This document shows, one piece after another, positions 1 through 7,852 of a DNA stretch of 22,276 nt. The translations under genes were made by a program, and so were the position numbers. Within the stretch, counting starts at the first letter, position 1. Every line of letters starts with the position of its first letter. Origin of the DNA: Limiplasma sp036645955 (GTDB lineage Bacteria > Bacillota > Clostridia > Christensenellales > Aristaeellaceae); contig JAVXND010000048.1 in the NCBI GenBank assembly GCA_036645955.1, positions 1 through 22,276 of the forward strand. The letters run 5' to 3'. Below the pieces are notes generated by a model. That model worked only from the letters and a program-made list of their open reading frames with translations, was not told the origin of the DNA and did not search any database.

Positions 1-2
1 AG

Positions 3-596
3 CATAGCAACATTTCCATAGAGGTTCAGGAGCAAAGCGAAACCAGCTGCTTTATACGGCACGAAGACGGAACCGTCACCTGCCCCATGGGCAAGGTGCT
101 GGGGTTCCAAGGCAAGAAGAAAAACGGAACGGTTTATGGCAGCAAGGAAGCTTGCAGAACATGCCCCAACCGCTGCACGGATGGCAGAACCTTCAAGACC
201 GTTAAGTTCGGCGATGAAACCCATTACGTACCCGTCATCATGTACGGAAGCGCCAAAATCCCGCTTCAAAAGATTCCCGATATCCAACAGCCCATGCACT
301 ACAATGCTTTTGGCAAGGTAAAACGCAAGCAAAAGCGCGTTGTGATCTTCATTCTGCGAGATAAGGCAAAGCAACGGCTTCGCATGGAGGTCAGCGAGCA
401 TCCCTTTGGCACCATCAAGCATTACGACAATGCGGGATACTTCCTGCAACGTGGCAAAGCAAAGGTTACGGCCGAGGTGTCGCTGATGTACCTAAGCTAC
501 AATATGCTTTCAAAGCGAAAATCAGCAAAATTTAACCCGCGGGGAACGGTCAAGACCGTTCCCCGCTTCGCACAAAAAAAAGTCTCAAACCGTTGA
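3..596 (+). CDS. IS1182-type transposase, C-terminal part (cut by window edge)
   Basis: The frame is open from base 3, so this is the 3' part of a longer gene. The visible part has the features of the C-terminal DDE domain of IS1182-family transposases: a DGTVTCPMGK stretch, a cysteine-rich CRTCPNRCTDGR knot, and the late EHPFGTIK motif followed by GYFLQRGKAKV and a hydrophobic YLSYNML helix. Such enzymes cut and join the ends of their own insertion sequence. The family normally ends soon after that last helix. Here about 25 further residues are read through a 12-bp hairpin (539-566) and into the terminator of the neighbouring tRNA-Leu, where the stop lies. The original stop has probably been lost, or the element sits directly against the tRNA terminator. 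The start, the left end and the catalytic acidic residues are outside the window, so activity cannot be judged. Confidence 0.8.
   Translation, partial: HSNISIEVQEQSETSCFIRHEDGTVTCPMGKVLGFQGKKKNGTVYGSKEACRTCPNRCTDGRTFKTVKFGDETHYVPVIMYGSAKIPLQKIPDIQQPMHYNAFGKVKRKQKRVVIFILRDKAKQRLRMEVSEHPFGTIKHYDNAGYFLQRGKAKVTAEVSLMYLSYNMLSKRKSAKFNPRGTVKTVPRFAQKKVSNR
539..566. repeat. Perfect hairpin inside the end of the transposase frame
   Basis: Twelve bases (539-550) are the exact reverse complement of 555-566 around a CAAG loop. The element is GC-rich. There is no T-run on the plus side. On the minus side the following bases are moderately T-rich, so it could back up the tRNA-Leu terminator. It may also mark the right end of the insertion element. 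Confidence 0.6.
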
Positions 597-614
597 TTTT
601 CAACGTTTTGAGAC
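574..614 (-). terminator. Intrinsic terminator of tRNA-Leu
   Basis: On the minus strand a 13-bp stem with one mismatch (614-601 with 595-582) is followed by eight T residues (complement of A574-A581). It begins 7 bases after the CCA end of tRNA-Leu, the expected place for its terminator. The transposase stop codon (594-596) lies inside it. Confidence 0.85.
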
Positions 615-620
615 AGATTG

Positions 621-707
621 TGGTGCCGAAGGCGGGACTTGAACCCGCACGGTATTGCTACCAACGGATTTTGAGTCCGTCACGTCTGCCATTCCATCAC
701 TTCGGCA
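621..707 (-). tRNA. tRNA-Leu (anticodon CAA)
   Basis: The minus strand folds as a class II tRNA. The acceptor stem pairs 707-701 (TGCCGAA) with 630-624, and CCA is encoded at 623-621. The anticodon loop CTCAAAA gives anticodon CAA, reading UUG. A long variable arm and the T-loop GGTTCAAGTCC are present. It has its own promoter at 722-750 and a terminator at 574-614, so it is a single-gene unit. Confidence 0.96.
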
Positions 708-721
708 CACCAGCGAAATGA

Positions 722-750
722 ATTATAGCATAGTTCAGTTGATAGTGCAA
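722..750 (-). promoter_or_regulatory. Sigma-A promoter of tRNA-Leu
   Basis: Minus strand TTGCAC (750-745), 17-base spacer, TATAAT (727-722). The -10 box ends 14 bases before the first tRNA base. The same -35 hexamer is used in front of rpsF. Confidence 0.85.
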
Positions 751-823
751 TATGTTTTTTCACCAATCGGCAAAATTGCGGCAAAATATGTGCCAAATAT
801 GTGTTTGAACCCCAAGCTGGCTG

Positions 824-1594
824 TCAATGATAAATCCCCGCATCAAACAGCGAATGTTCATCAGGCACATGAATTAACACCGCTTTGAGCGGCCCAAAAT
901 ACACAAACATGCTTCCTGCCGCCGCCGCATGAGCACCCGCTTGATGAAGCACCTGTTCAATCGTCTGCACATCCCTTGCACCGCCGCATGCAATGAGCGG
1001 GATGCTTAACACGCTCGCAACAGATTGCACCAGCTTCAAGTCATAGCCCTGCATCAATCCGTCGCGGTCAATGGAATTCAGCAGTATCTCCCCCGCCCCC
1101 AGCTTTTGCGCTTGCAATGCCAACTCCTGTGGGTTGAGCAAAAAGGGCTTTGTTCCGCCGGCGGCATAGCAATGGTAGCGTTTCAAAAGATCTTGCTTCA
1201 CATCAATAGAAACCACCACGCTTTGCACGCCAAAACGCTCCGCAATTTCGCTGATAAGCTCTGGGCGCTGAAGCAACGCTGTATTGAGTATGATCTTTTC
1301 AAAGCCAATATGAAAAAGCTTCGCCGCCTGTTCAATCGTGGTGATTCCCCCACCATATGAAAGCGGCATAAAAGCTTCGGAAGCCATATCGCTTAGCAAA
1401 GTAAAATCAGGCTCCCGACTGTTTTTGGCGGCCTCAATGTCCTGCACGCAAAGCTCATCCACGCATTTTTCATTGAATATCTTCACCGCATTGATGGGGT
1501 CACCCAAATAGTTTGGTTCCTTGAACCGCTTCGTCTTTACCAAATTGCCGTTGGAAAGTAACAAACAAGGAATGAGTCTTGGACGATTGAGCAT
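824..1594 (-). CDS. hisF: HisF-like synthase subunit, acetamidino-sugar type
   Basis: A 256-residue (beta/alpha)8 barrel of the HisF family. In histidine biosynthesis HisF uses ammonia from HisH to close the imidazole ring, needing an Asp in the CLDV motif near the N-terminus. Here that motif reads CLLL (residues 10-13), while the second key Asp is kept in VVSIDVK. CLLL, the early LVKTKRF stretch and GAGEILLNSIDRDG are typical of the HisF2/AglZ-type proteins that help turn an N-acetyl sugar into an acetamidino sugar on surface polysaccharide or flagellin. The start used has the ribosome site AAGGAG inside the end of hisH, and the two genes are separated by a single base, so translation is coupled. 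The usual third partner (WbpG/PseA-type amidotransferase) is not in the window. Family is sure; the sugar-modifying role is inference from type. Confidence 0.88.
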   Translation of the reverse strand: MLNRPRLIPCLLLSNGNLVKTKRFKEPNYLGDPINAVKIFNEKCVDELCVQDIEAAKNSREPDFTLLSDMASEAFMPLSYGGGITTIEQAAKLFHIGFEKIILNTALLQRPELISEIAERFGVQSVVVSIDVKQDLLKRYHCYAAGGTKPFLLNPQELALQAQKLGAGEILLNSIDRDGLMQGYDLKLVQSVASVLSIPLIACGGARDVQTIEQVLHQAGAHAAAAGSMFVYFGPLKAVLIHVPDEHSLFDAGIYH

Positions 1595-1595
1595 G

Positions 1596-2210
1596 CTAGC
1601 ACTCCTTTGCAAAATTCCGAATGAGGCACATGCCAAAGCGGTGACTTTTTTCCGGATGAAATTGGGTACCCCATACATTGTTGTGTTGCACAGCGGCCAC
1701 AAAGGGGTGCCCGTAATCGCAAATCATCAGTTCATCATCGCAATGTTCACAAATGGCATAATAGCTGTGAACAAAATAAAAACGCGGTTCTGCCTCAAGC
1801 CCTTGCACAAGAGACGACGCAGGCTTGCAAACCTTCACTTCATCCCAACCCATGTGCGGAATTTTAAGTCCTGATGGTTCCGCAAATGCAAAGCGTTTGA
1901 GTTGAAAGGGGACATAGCACAAGCCCTCGCGCGTTCCCTCCTCACTGCAAACGCCAAGCATCTGCATGCCTAAGCAAATGCCCAGCACGGGTTTCCCAAG
2001 CGCCACCGCGTGATCGAGCGCAGAGCGCATCCCGCTTTCTTCAAGCAAATGTATACCCGTATCAAAAGCGCCCACACCAGGCAAAATAAGTTTTTCGCAA
2101 GCTTCTGTTTCCTGCGCATTGGTGACCGCACAGCCCTGTGCGCCCACTTTTTGAATCATATTGAGGATGGAGCCAATGTTGCCAATACCATAATCCAATA
2201 CACCAATCAT
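1596..2210 (-). CDS. hisH: HisH-like glutamine amidotransferase subunit
   Basis: A 204-residue class I glutamine amidotransferase that releases ammonia from glutamine and passes it to its HisF partner. The nucleophile Cys79 lies in GICLGMQ, and the His185/Glu187 pair lies in QFHPEKS. The N-terminus IGVLDYGIGNIGS is the standard HisH start, which favours the ATG at 2210 over one 19 codons upstream at 2267; a purine-rich GAGGGAAGG lies about 10 bases before it. First gene of the hisH-hisF operon, whose promoter is at 2283-2311. Because the partner HisF is of the acetamidino type, this HisH probably serves sugar modification rather than histidine synthesis; no other his gene is present. Confidence 0.92.
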   Translation of the reverse strand: MIGVLDYGIGNIGSILNMIQKVGAQGCAVTNAQETEACEKLILPGVGAFDTGIHLLEESGMRSALDHAVALGKPVLGICLGMQMLGVCSEEGTREGLCYVPFQLKRFAFAEPSGLKIPHMGWDEVKVCKPASSLVQGLEAEPRFYFVHSYYAICEHCDDELMICDYGHPFVAAVQHNNVWGTQFHPEKSHRFGMCLIRNFAKEC

Positions 2211-2282
2211 ATTGCCGATGCCTTCCCTCTGCAGGTAAACCTTCGTAAAAAACAGCTGCATTTTCATGCTTGCCGTGCGTGA

Positions 2283-2311
2283 AGCATATCATTTTATGTT
2301 GTTTCCGTCAA
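2283..2311 (-). promoter_or_regulatory. Sigma-A promoter of hisH-hisF
   Basis: Minus strand TTGACG (2311-2306), exactly 17 bases, TATGCT (2288-2283). Predicted transcription start near 2276, about 65 bases before the hisH start codon. It shows the pair is an independent operon. Confidence 0.75.
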
Positions 2312-2438
2312 TAGAGCTTCACGTTTACGCCATCATCATCACAGTATTCATGCAAATCAACTGCATAGAAAGACATGCCGATATATCCTGTAAACTTTTG
2401 ATTTGTCCCCCTCCGATGGGCTTTTTTGCAGTAAAAGG

Positions 2439-2447
2439 TGATATACT
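2439..2447 (+). promoter_or_regulatory. Possible extended -10 promoter for the 2623 gene
   Basis: TGATATACT is an extended -10 element (TGN plus TATACT). No good -35 hexamer precedes it. It would give a leader of about 170 bases. The rest of 2312-2622 holds only a doubtful 22-codon reading frame at 2521-2589 (after AGAGGAAA, very close spacing); I see nothing else there. Confidence 0.4.
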
Positions 2448-2622
2448 AATTGGGACGATAGCGCCGCGGCTGTGAAAAACAATGGAAACAAGCCATCGAG
2501 TTTTCTCCAGATAGAGGAAAATGTCGATCAAGCGCGAAACCTATGTAGTATGCACGGCAAAGCACATTGCTGTTGATACGGCAATCTGACGAACCAAAAC
2601 AACCAAGGAAAGGGTGTTTGTG

Positions 2623-3168
2623 ATGGCAGGCATCGGTAACCAAATGAAATTAGCCCTGTTAAAGGGTATGGAGGCTATTGGGAAAAGCGCCTCCAGCATG
2701 GCTGGCAGTGCACAGCAAAAGCTGGCAGAAATCAATTTAGAAACACGCCGCCGCGAAATTTTGAGCGATTTTCCCATGCGTGCATTTGACCTATGGCAAA
2801 AAGGTACGGAATTGCCTGAACCGCTGGGAACCTTGCTTTCAGAGCTGAGCGATTTAGATGAACGGCTCAGTTTACTGCGTGCGCAGCGCTATGCCAAGGT
2901 CGAAAGCAAGAACACGGACACAGCAGAGGACGCAGCAAGTGCCGACGCTGAAGCCACTGCCGCAGATGCTGAAGCTGTGCAGGAGGATGCCTCCGCCGAA
3001 GCGTCAGACCCAACTGACGAATTTTCTTCAGAGGGTGAACCTGCTTTGAGCGAAGAGCCTGCTTCCATTTCAAATGAGCAGGTAGAAGCTTGCGCGCCTG
3101 TAGCAGACGAAGCACAGCCGCTTGCCTGTGAGAACCCAAAAGAAGAAGGCACGGGCGGCAACGCATAA
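2623..3168 (+). CDS. Hypothetical protein with acidic Ala/Glu-rich tail
   Basis: 181 residues, family not recognised. Residues 1 to about 95 look folded or helical: an amphipathic N-terminus (GNQMKLALLKGMEAIGKSA), then a charged helical stretch with LSELSDLDERLSLLRAQRY that could form a coiled coil. From about residue 96 the sequence is low complexity, dominated by Ala, Glu, Asp and Ser, strongly acidic and probably disordered. There is no signal peptide, membrane segment or Cys motif. The ATG at 2623 is preferred because AAGGAAAGG ends 9 bases before it; a GTG nine bases upstream overlaps that site. It stands alone on the plus strand, ending at the strong terminator at 3199-3240. The N-terminal half resembles small clostridial proteins that carry a zinc ribbon after a helical region, but no zinc ribbon is present. 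No function is proposed. Confidence 0.7.
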   Translation: MAGIGNQMKLALLKGMEAIGKSASSMAGSAQQKLAEINLETRRREILSDFPMRAFDLWQKGTELPEPLGTLLSELSDLDERLSLLRAQRYAKVESKNTDTAEDAASADAEATAADAEAVQEDASAEASDPTDEFSSEGEPALSEEPASISNEQVEACAPVADEAQPLACENPKEEGTGGNA

Positions 3169-3198
3169 AGCCAGCCCGCGCCCCGTTTTCATTCTTTC

Positions 3199-3240
3199 AA
3201 ACAGAGCACCGCCCATCCTGCAATGGGCGGTGCTCTGTTT
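3199..3240. terminator. Bidirectional terminator between the 2623 gene and phoR
   Basis: A perfect 18-bp stem (3199-3216 with 3223-3240) around a six-base loop, flanked by TTT on each strand. It lies between two convergent genes, two bases from the phoR stop, and would stop both the hypothetical gene and the seven-gene phosphate operon. Confidence 0.85.
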
Positions 3241-3242
3241 CG

Positions 3243-4925
3243 TTAGCATTCGTTTTTGGCATCCGCCGCATCAAATATCATTTGAACCGTTGTTCCCGCA
3301 CCCAGCTCACTTTTCATCTCAATTTTGGCCTGATGATACTCCGCGCCGTGTTTGACAATGGACAAACCCAGCCCTGTGCCGCCGCTTTGCTTGCTGCGGC
3401 TGCCATCAACCCTGTAAAAGCGTTCAAACACCTGCTCCAAATGCTCCTGCGGAATACCAATGCCTGTATCAGCAACACTTACACGCGCTTTTCCATTTTC
3501 GTGCGATACCGCTACCTCCACAAGGCCATTGGAGTGGTTGTACTTTACGCCGTTTTCAATGACGTTGCGGAGCATTTCATCAAGCAAGGTTGGATCGCCT
3601 TGCACCCAAGTGCTTTCGCCCCGCAGCTTCAAGGTTACGTTGCGTTCCTTGGCCGTTTCTTCATTTTCACACAGCGCTTCCTTGGCCACTTCAAACAAAT
3701 CAAGCCTTTGTAATTTGCCTGCGATAAACCCTTCATCCAGCTTGGAAAGATGCAGAATATCTTCTACCAGCCGAAGCAAGCGTCTGCTTTCATCGTATAT
3801 TTTTCTTGCGAAAACAGGAACGTCCTGCGCCTGTGCCATGCCATTTTGGAGCAGCTCCGCATAACCGCCAATGGTGGTGAGCGGTGTGCGCAGCTCATGG
3901 CTCACATTTGCGGTAAAGCGCTTCCGCGCCTGTTCGGCTCGGTTTTGCTCCGTCACATCCTGCACAAGCAATACCACGCCCTCGCAATGGCGAACCATGC
4001 TTGCCGTAAGCAAGTATTCACGCCCATTTGCGCTCATATCCGCATGGGCGTTTCCCTCCTTCATGGCGGCATCCAGCGTATCAAGCAAGGTTTGCGAGCG
4101 GTTGTAAATGGCCAGTGAGGTTTGCCCGTCAATCGGCTTATCGGTATGTAAGGTGCCGCGGGCGCTATCGTTCATCATCAGCACATGCTTATGCTCGTCT
4201 AAAATAATCAAGCCTTCATTCATATGCCCGATGATGGTATCGAGTTCGTTGCGCCGATCGCTTAATTCTTGAAGCTGTGCATCCAGCTTGCGGTTTTGCT
4301 CTGCCATACGCCTTAACATGGGAGAAAGCTCATCATATACGCGGTTGCTGAGCGGTTCCTCCAAATTCATTTCATTGATGGGGCGAACCAGTCTGCTCGT
4401 CCAAGCGCGTGAAATCAAAGCCGCCGCCAGCAACACCAGTACAATGCTCAGAATCAGAAACCATGCCATTTGCTGTAGATAGCCGCCAATCGTGCGTTGT
4501 GTGGCCGCTATGCGCAAATAACTGCCATCCTTCAGCCTTTGTGCACAGTAAAGCTGTTCTTCCAGCAGTGTGTTTGAAAAGCGTTTGGCATAGCCCACCC
4601 CTTTTTCACCCGCCATCACAATTTCCTGACGGCTCAAGTGGTTTCCCATGGCATCAGAATGGCTTTGATTGTCGTAACGAACCCTTCCGTCTGAGGCGAT
4701 CCATGTCAAGCGGTTGGGTACATTGAGCTTGCTGATTTCCTGCATAAACGCCGTGGCGCTTGGCGTGTTTTCTTCAAGTGCTGAAAGCATGGTCAGCTCT
4801 TGCAGCAGCTGACCCTTCAATTGCTCCTCTGACAAACGCACGCCGACAATTGCTGAAAAAATCCCCACCAACAGCGCTGAAACCAGCGCCAGCAGCATAA
4901 AGCCTCTATAAATCCTTTTTCGCAT
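3243..4925 (-). CDS. phoR: Phosphate-regulon sensor histidine kinase PhoR
   Basis: A 560-residue membrane histidine kinase. Membrane helices lie at about residues 8-28 and 153-172, bracketing an extracytoplasmic domain of about 120 residues. A HAMP-like linker and a PAS-like region (about 225-330, NEGLIILDEHKHVLMMND) follow. His343 in FTANVSHELRTPL is the phosphorylated residue. The ATP-binding domain shows the N box (NVIENGVKYN, 464-473), DTGIGIP (486-492) and GGTGLGLSIVK (515-525). The ATG at 4925 is best placed after GGAGG (spacing 6); the gene then overlaps the end of phoP by 20 bases. It would phosphorylate PhoP when phosphate is scarce. Last gene of the pst operon, so kinase output may be under autogenous control. 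The name rests on operon position and RFYRVDGSRS-type PhoR features. Confidence 0.93.
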   Translation of the reverse strand: MRKRIYRGFMLLALVSALLVGIFSAIVGVRLSEEQLKGQLLQELTMLSALEENTPSATAFMQEISKLNVPNRLTWIASDGRVRYDNQSHSDAMGNHLSRQEIVMAGEKGVGYAKRFSNTLLEEQLYCAQRLKDGSYLRIAATQRTIGGYLQQMAWFLILSIVLVLLAAALISRAWTSRLVRPINEMNLEEPLSNRVYDELSPMLRRMAEQNRKLDAQLQELSDRRNELDTIIGHMNEGLIILDEHKHVLMMNDSARGTLHTDKPIDGQTSLAIYNRSQTLLDTLDAAMKEGNAHADMSANGREYLLTASMVRHCEGVVLLVQDVTEQNRAEQARKRFTANVSHELRTPLTTIGGYAELLQNGMAQAQDVPVFARKIYDESRRLLRLVEDILHLSKLDEGFIAGKLQRLDLFEVAKEALCENEETAKERNVTLKLRGESTWVQGDPTLLDEMLRNVIENGVKYNHSNGLVEVAVSHENGKARVSVADTGIGIPQEHLEQVFERFYRVDGSRSKQSGGTGLGLSIVKHGAEYHQAKIEMKSELGAGTTVQMIFDAADAKNEC

Positions 4926-5595
4926 CATTTGCCTCCATTCGGTAGCCAACACCGCGGACGGTCTGAAGCAATCTGCAAGCACTGCCCAGCTTCATGCGCA
5001 GGGTTCTCACGTGCACATCCACCGTTCTGGTATCGCCTGCATAATCCACGCCCCACACCGTATCCAGCAATTTTTCACGCGTCAGCGCAATGCCTTGATT
5101 CATCAACAGATATCGGAGCAATTCAAATTCCATATGCGTAAGCTCTATGCTTTGCTGATCTACATAAACACGATGGCGCATAGCGTCCACACGCAATTCA
5201 CAGCACGCCCATTCCATGCCTGTTTCATTTTCTTGTGTGCGCCTCAGCACCGCCCTTACACGGCTGATTAATTCCATCACGCCAAAGGGCTTTACAATAT
5301 AGTCGTCCGCACCGCCGTCCAACGCCTGCACCTTGTCCATTTCTTCCCCCTTGGCTGTTACCATCATCACAGGCAAACGGCGCGTGCGTGGTGTTGCACG
5401 AAGCTTGCGAAGAAGAGCATACCCATCCTCACCAGGCAGCATCACATCCAGCAATGCAAGCTCTGGCAATTGCGACTCCAGCGCGGCAAAAAAAGCCGCT
5501 CCATCTTCGAAGCCGCAGGTTTCAAAGCCTGATTGCTTGAGCGCGTAGCACTCAAGCTCTCGTATGCTTGGATCGTCCTCCACCACATAGATCAT
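4906..5595 (-). CDS. phoP: Phosphate response regulator PhoP/PhoB (OmpR family)
   Basis: A 229-residue two-domain response regulator. Receiver: acidic pocket Glu6-Asp7-Asp8, phospho-acceptor Asp50 in LALLDVMLPG, Thr80, Lys102 in VKPFG. The C-terminal winged helix (about 128-225) shows the OmpR-type ending TRTVDVHVRTLRMKLG and RGVGYR. It binds DNA as a dimer; the likely target is the pair of 11-base-spaced TTTACA boxes upstream of pstS. Its start codon overlaps the phoU stop in an ATGA arrangement and an AAGGAG site sits in the end of phoU, so translation is coupled. The PhoP/PhoB naming follows from its place between phoU and phoR. Confidence 0.94.
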   Translation of the reverse strand: MIYVVEDDPSIRELECYALKQSGFETCGFEDGAAFFAALESQLPELALLDVMLPGEDGYALLRKLRATPRTRRLPVMMVTAKGEEMDKVQALDGGADDYIVKPFGVMELISRVRAVLRRTQENETGMEWACCELRVDAMRHRVYVDQQSIELTHMEFELLRYLLMNQGIALTREKLLDTVWGVDYAGDTRTVDVHVRTLRMKLGSACRLLQTVRGVGYRMEANDAKKDL

Positions 5596-6248
5596 TGCAG
5601 TTCTTCTCCTTTATAATAGCCCGTTACGGAAAATTCGACCCATTCGCTGATGTTTACGGCATGGTCGCCTATGCGTTCAAAATACTTTGCAATCATCAGT
5701 AAATCAAGCGCTTGCTGGCCTTGTGTGGCATCCTGCGCAAGCACTTGAATAAGCTCCGCTTTGATGCGCATAAACAGATCATCCACCACATCGTCCCACG
5801 CCATCACTTCCCTGGCTAAGTCTACATCACTGGCTACATATGCGTCAATAGATTTATGCACCATGCTCACGGTTTCACGCGCCATGTTGGCAATGTTCTT
5901 TGGGCTTTGTACAATGCCTTTTTCACCAAGCATGGTCACAATTTCGCAGATGTCTGCCGCTTGATCGCCAATTCGCTCCATATCCGTAATCATTTTAAGT
6001 GCGGAGCTTACCTTGCGCAAATCACGCGCTATGGGTTGCTGTAGCAGCAGCAAGCGCAGGCACATGGTTTCTATGCTGCGCTCCTTTTGATCCACAAGCA
6101 CATCCGACTGCATCACCGCAAGCGCAAGCGTTTCATCCTGCCGAAGCAATGCGTCGCAAGCTTTGTCGATGGCGCTCTCGATCATTGCACCCATGGAAAT
6201 CATTTCTTGACCCAGTTCCTCCAGCTGTTCATCAAACAAGCGCCTCAT
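5592..6248 (-). CDS. phoU: Phosphate transport system accessory protein PhoU
   Basis: 218 residues, the normal PhoU length, all helical with two repeated three-helix units. Each unit carries the family acidic motif: near residue 90 (ITDMERIGDQAADI) and near residue 195 (AKYFERIGDHAVNI). The N-terminus MRRLFDEQLEELGQEMISMG is also typical. PhoU is a cytoplasmic protein that restrains the Pst transporter and the PhoR kinase when phosphate is plentiful. Its start overlaps the pstB stop by one base (TAATG) and its stop overlaps phoP (ATGA), keeping transporter, brake and regulator in one translation-coupled block. Confidence 0.97.
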   Translation of the reverse strand: MRRLFDEQLEELGQEMISMGAMIESAIDKACDALLRQDETLALAVMQSDVLVDQKERSIETMCLRLLLLQQPIARDLRKVSSALKMITDMERIGDQAADICEIVTMLGEKGIVQSPKNIANMARETVSMVHKSIDAYVASDVDLAREVMAWDDVVDDLFMRIKAELIQVLAQDATQGQQALDLLMIAKYFERIGDHAVNISEWVEFSVTGYYKGEELQ

Positions 6249-6997
6249 TAGCCAAACCTCCCTGTGATATAGTCTTCGGTTCGTTTATCCGTTGGTCTGG
6301 AAAAAAGCCGTTCCGTGACACCCGTTTCCACAATTTCACCCAGCAAAAAGAACGAGGTTTGATCCGACACCCGCAATGCTTGCTGCATATTATGCGTAAC
6401 CATTACCAAGGTATAATGCCGCTTTAGTTCAACCGCCAATTCCTCTATCTTTGCGGTTGAAATGGGATCTAGGGCCGAGGTGGGTTCATCCATCAGCAGC
6501 ACTTCCGGTTGAACAGCCAATGCACGGGCAATGCACAGACGCTGCTGCTGCCCGCCCGAAAGCGCCATGGCGCTCTTGTGGAGCCGATCCTTTAGCTCGT
6601 CCCATATGGCAGAAGAGCGCAGGGAGGTTTCCACCACTTCATCCAGCTTTGCCTTGCCGCGTATGCCATGCGTGCGCGGGCCGTAGGCAATGTTGTCGTA
6701 CACGCTCATTGGAAAAGGATTCGGCTTTTGAAACACCATGCCTACGCGTTTGCGTAAAAGGTTCACGTCTATATTGCCCAGCAGGTTTTCATCATCCATC
6801 AGCACCTGACCTGTCACGCGGCAACCCGGCACCAAATCATTCATGCGGTTCAAGGTTTTTAGAAGCGTGCTTTTTCCGCAACCCGACGGGCCGATAAACG
6901 CAGATATTTGATGCTCTGGAAGGCTTAGGTTGATGTTTTTCAGTGCTTGAAACTTTTCATAATACAAATCAAGGTTTACAATCTTTAGCTTATCCAT
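6248..6997 (-). CDS. pstB: Phosphate ABC transporter ATPase PstB
   Basis: A 249-residue ATPase that powers phosphate import through PstC/PstA. Walker A GPSGCGKST at 36-44, Q-loop in VFQKPNPFPMS, signature LSGGQ at 146-150, Walker B VLLMDEPTSALD at 166-177, and the switch His202 in VMVTHNMQQA. The KPNPFPMSVYDNIAYGPR stretch is diagnostic of PstB. It starts three bases after the pstA stop, with the ribosome site AAGGGG inside the end of pstA. Confidence 0.98.
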   Translation of the reverse strand: MDKLKIVNLDLYYEKFQALKNINLSLPEHQISAFIGPSGCGKSTLLKTLNRMNDLVPGCRVTGQVLMDDENLLGNIDVNLLRKRVGMVFQKPNPFPMSVYDNIAYGPRTHGIRGKAKLDEVVETSLRSSAIWDELKDRLHKSAMALSGGQQQRLCIARALAVQPEVLLMDEPTSALDPISTAKIEELAVELKRHYTLVMVTHNMQQALRVSDQTSFFLLGEIVETGVTERLFSRPTDKRTEDYITGRFG

Positions 6998-7000
6998 TTG

Positions 7001-7852
7001 TTATCCCCTTGTTAGTTTCTTCGCTACAAAAGCGCTTAACGCGTTCATCCCCACCACGATCAACAGCAACACCACCGCCGTGGCAGATGCTTCTTTTACA
7101 TGCAAGCCTTCCCCCGATAAGGCGTACATGTGAACCGCAAGGGTTCGTCCGGAAGACATTAAGCTTTTGGGCATGTCTGCCACCGTACCCGCTGTGTAAA
7201 TCAACGCCGCTGTTTCCCCCACCACTCGCCCTATGGCAAGGATCACCCCTGCCATAATGCCCGAGCTTGCAGGAGGCAGTACAATGCGAAGCACGGTTCG
7301 TAGCCTGCCAGCGCCCAAGCCAAAGCTTCCCTCGCGGTAGCTGTCAGGTATGGAAAGCAATGCTTCTTCCGTGGTGCGCAAAATGAGCGGTAAAATCATG
7401 ACTGCCAACGTCATTCCACCCGCAAGCAGAGAATAGCCCCATTTGAGCGTGGTCACAAAAAACATCATGCCAAACAGCCCGTACAAAATGGAAGGGATAC
7501 CCGACAGCGTTTCTGCGGTAATGCGCACAACCTTCACAAGCTTGCTTTCGCGCCGCGCATATTCCGCCATATAAATGGCGCCGCCTACACCCAACGGCAC
7601 AGAAATCAGCAAGGATAATAAAGTCATCAGCAAAGTATTAAACAAGGCGGGCAGCAGGCTCACATTATTGCTGGTGTACGTGAGCGAAAACAGCGAGGGC
7701 TTCAAATTGGGCAAGCCAGAGATCAATATGTAGCCAATAACCAAAGCAAGCACCGCCGCTACCGCAAGCGCTGAAAGCGAGCACAGCAGGTGAAGCGCGA
7801 AGGAGCCCGGATGGCGGCGGAGCGGTTGCAGTGCGTCCGTGAGCTTCTTCAT
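7001..7852 (-). CDS. pstA: Phosphate ABC transporter permease PstA
   Basis: A 283-residue inner-membrane permease with about six hydrophobic helices, the first at about residues 24-48. The cytoplasmic coupling loop EALLSIPDSYREGSFGLGAGR, which contacts PstB, is of the PstA type, and AIGRVVGETAALIYTAG is a conserved late helix. It forms the phosphate channel with PstC. Its start overlaps the pstC stop (ATGA), implying coupled translation. Confidence 0.97.
   Translation of the reverse strand: MKKLTDALQPLRRHPGSFALHLLCSLSALAVAAVLALVIGYILISGLPNLKPSLFSLTYTSNNVSLLPALFNTLLMTLLSLLISVPLGVGGAIYMAEYARRESKLVKVVRITAETLSGIPSILYGLFGMMFFVTTLKWGYSLLAGGMTLAVMILPLILRTTEEALLSIPDSYREGSFGLGAGRLRTVLRIVLPPASSGIMAGVILAIGRVVGETAALIYTAGTVADMPKSLMSSGRTLAVHMYALSGEGLHVKEASATAVVLLLIVVGMNALSAFVAKKLTRG

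Noticed and set aside
2521..2589. 22-codon plus-strand frame in the gap before the 2623 gene
   Set aside because: Its ribosome site is only three bases from the ATG and no regulatory codon pattern is seen; it cannot be separated from chance.
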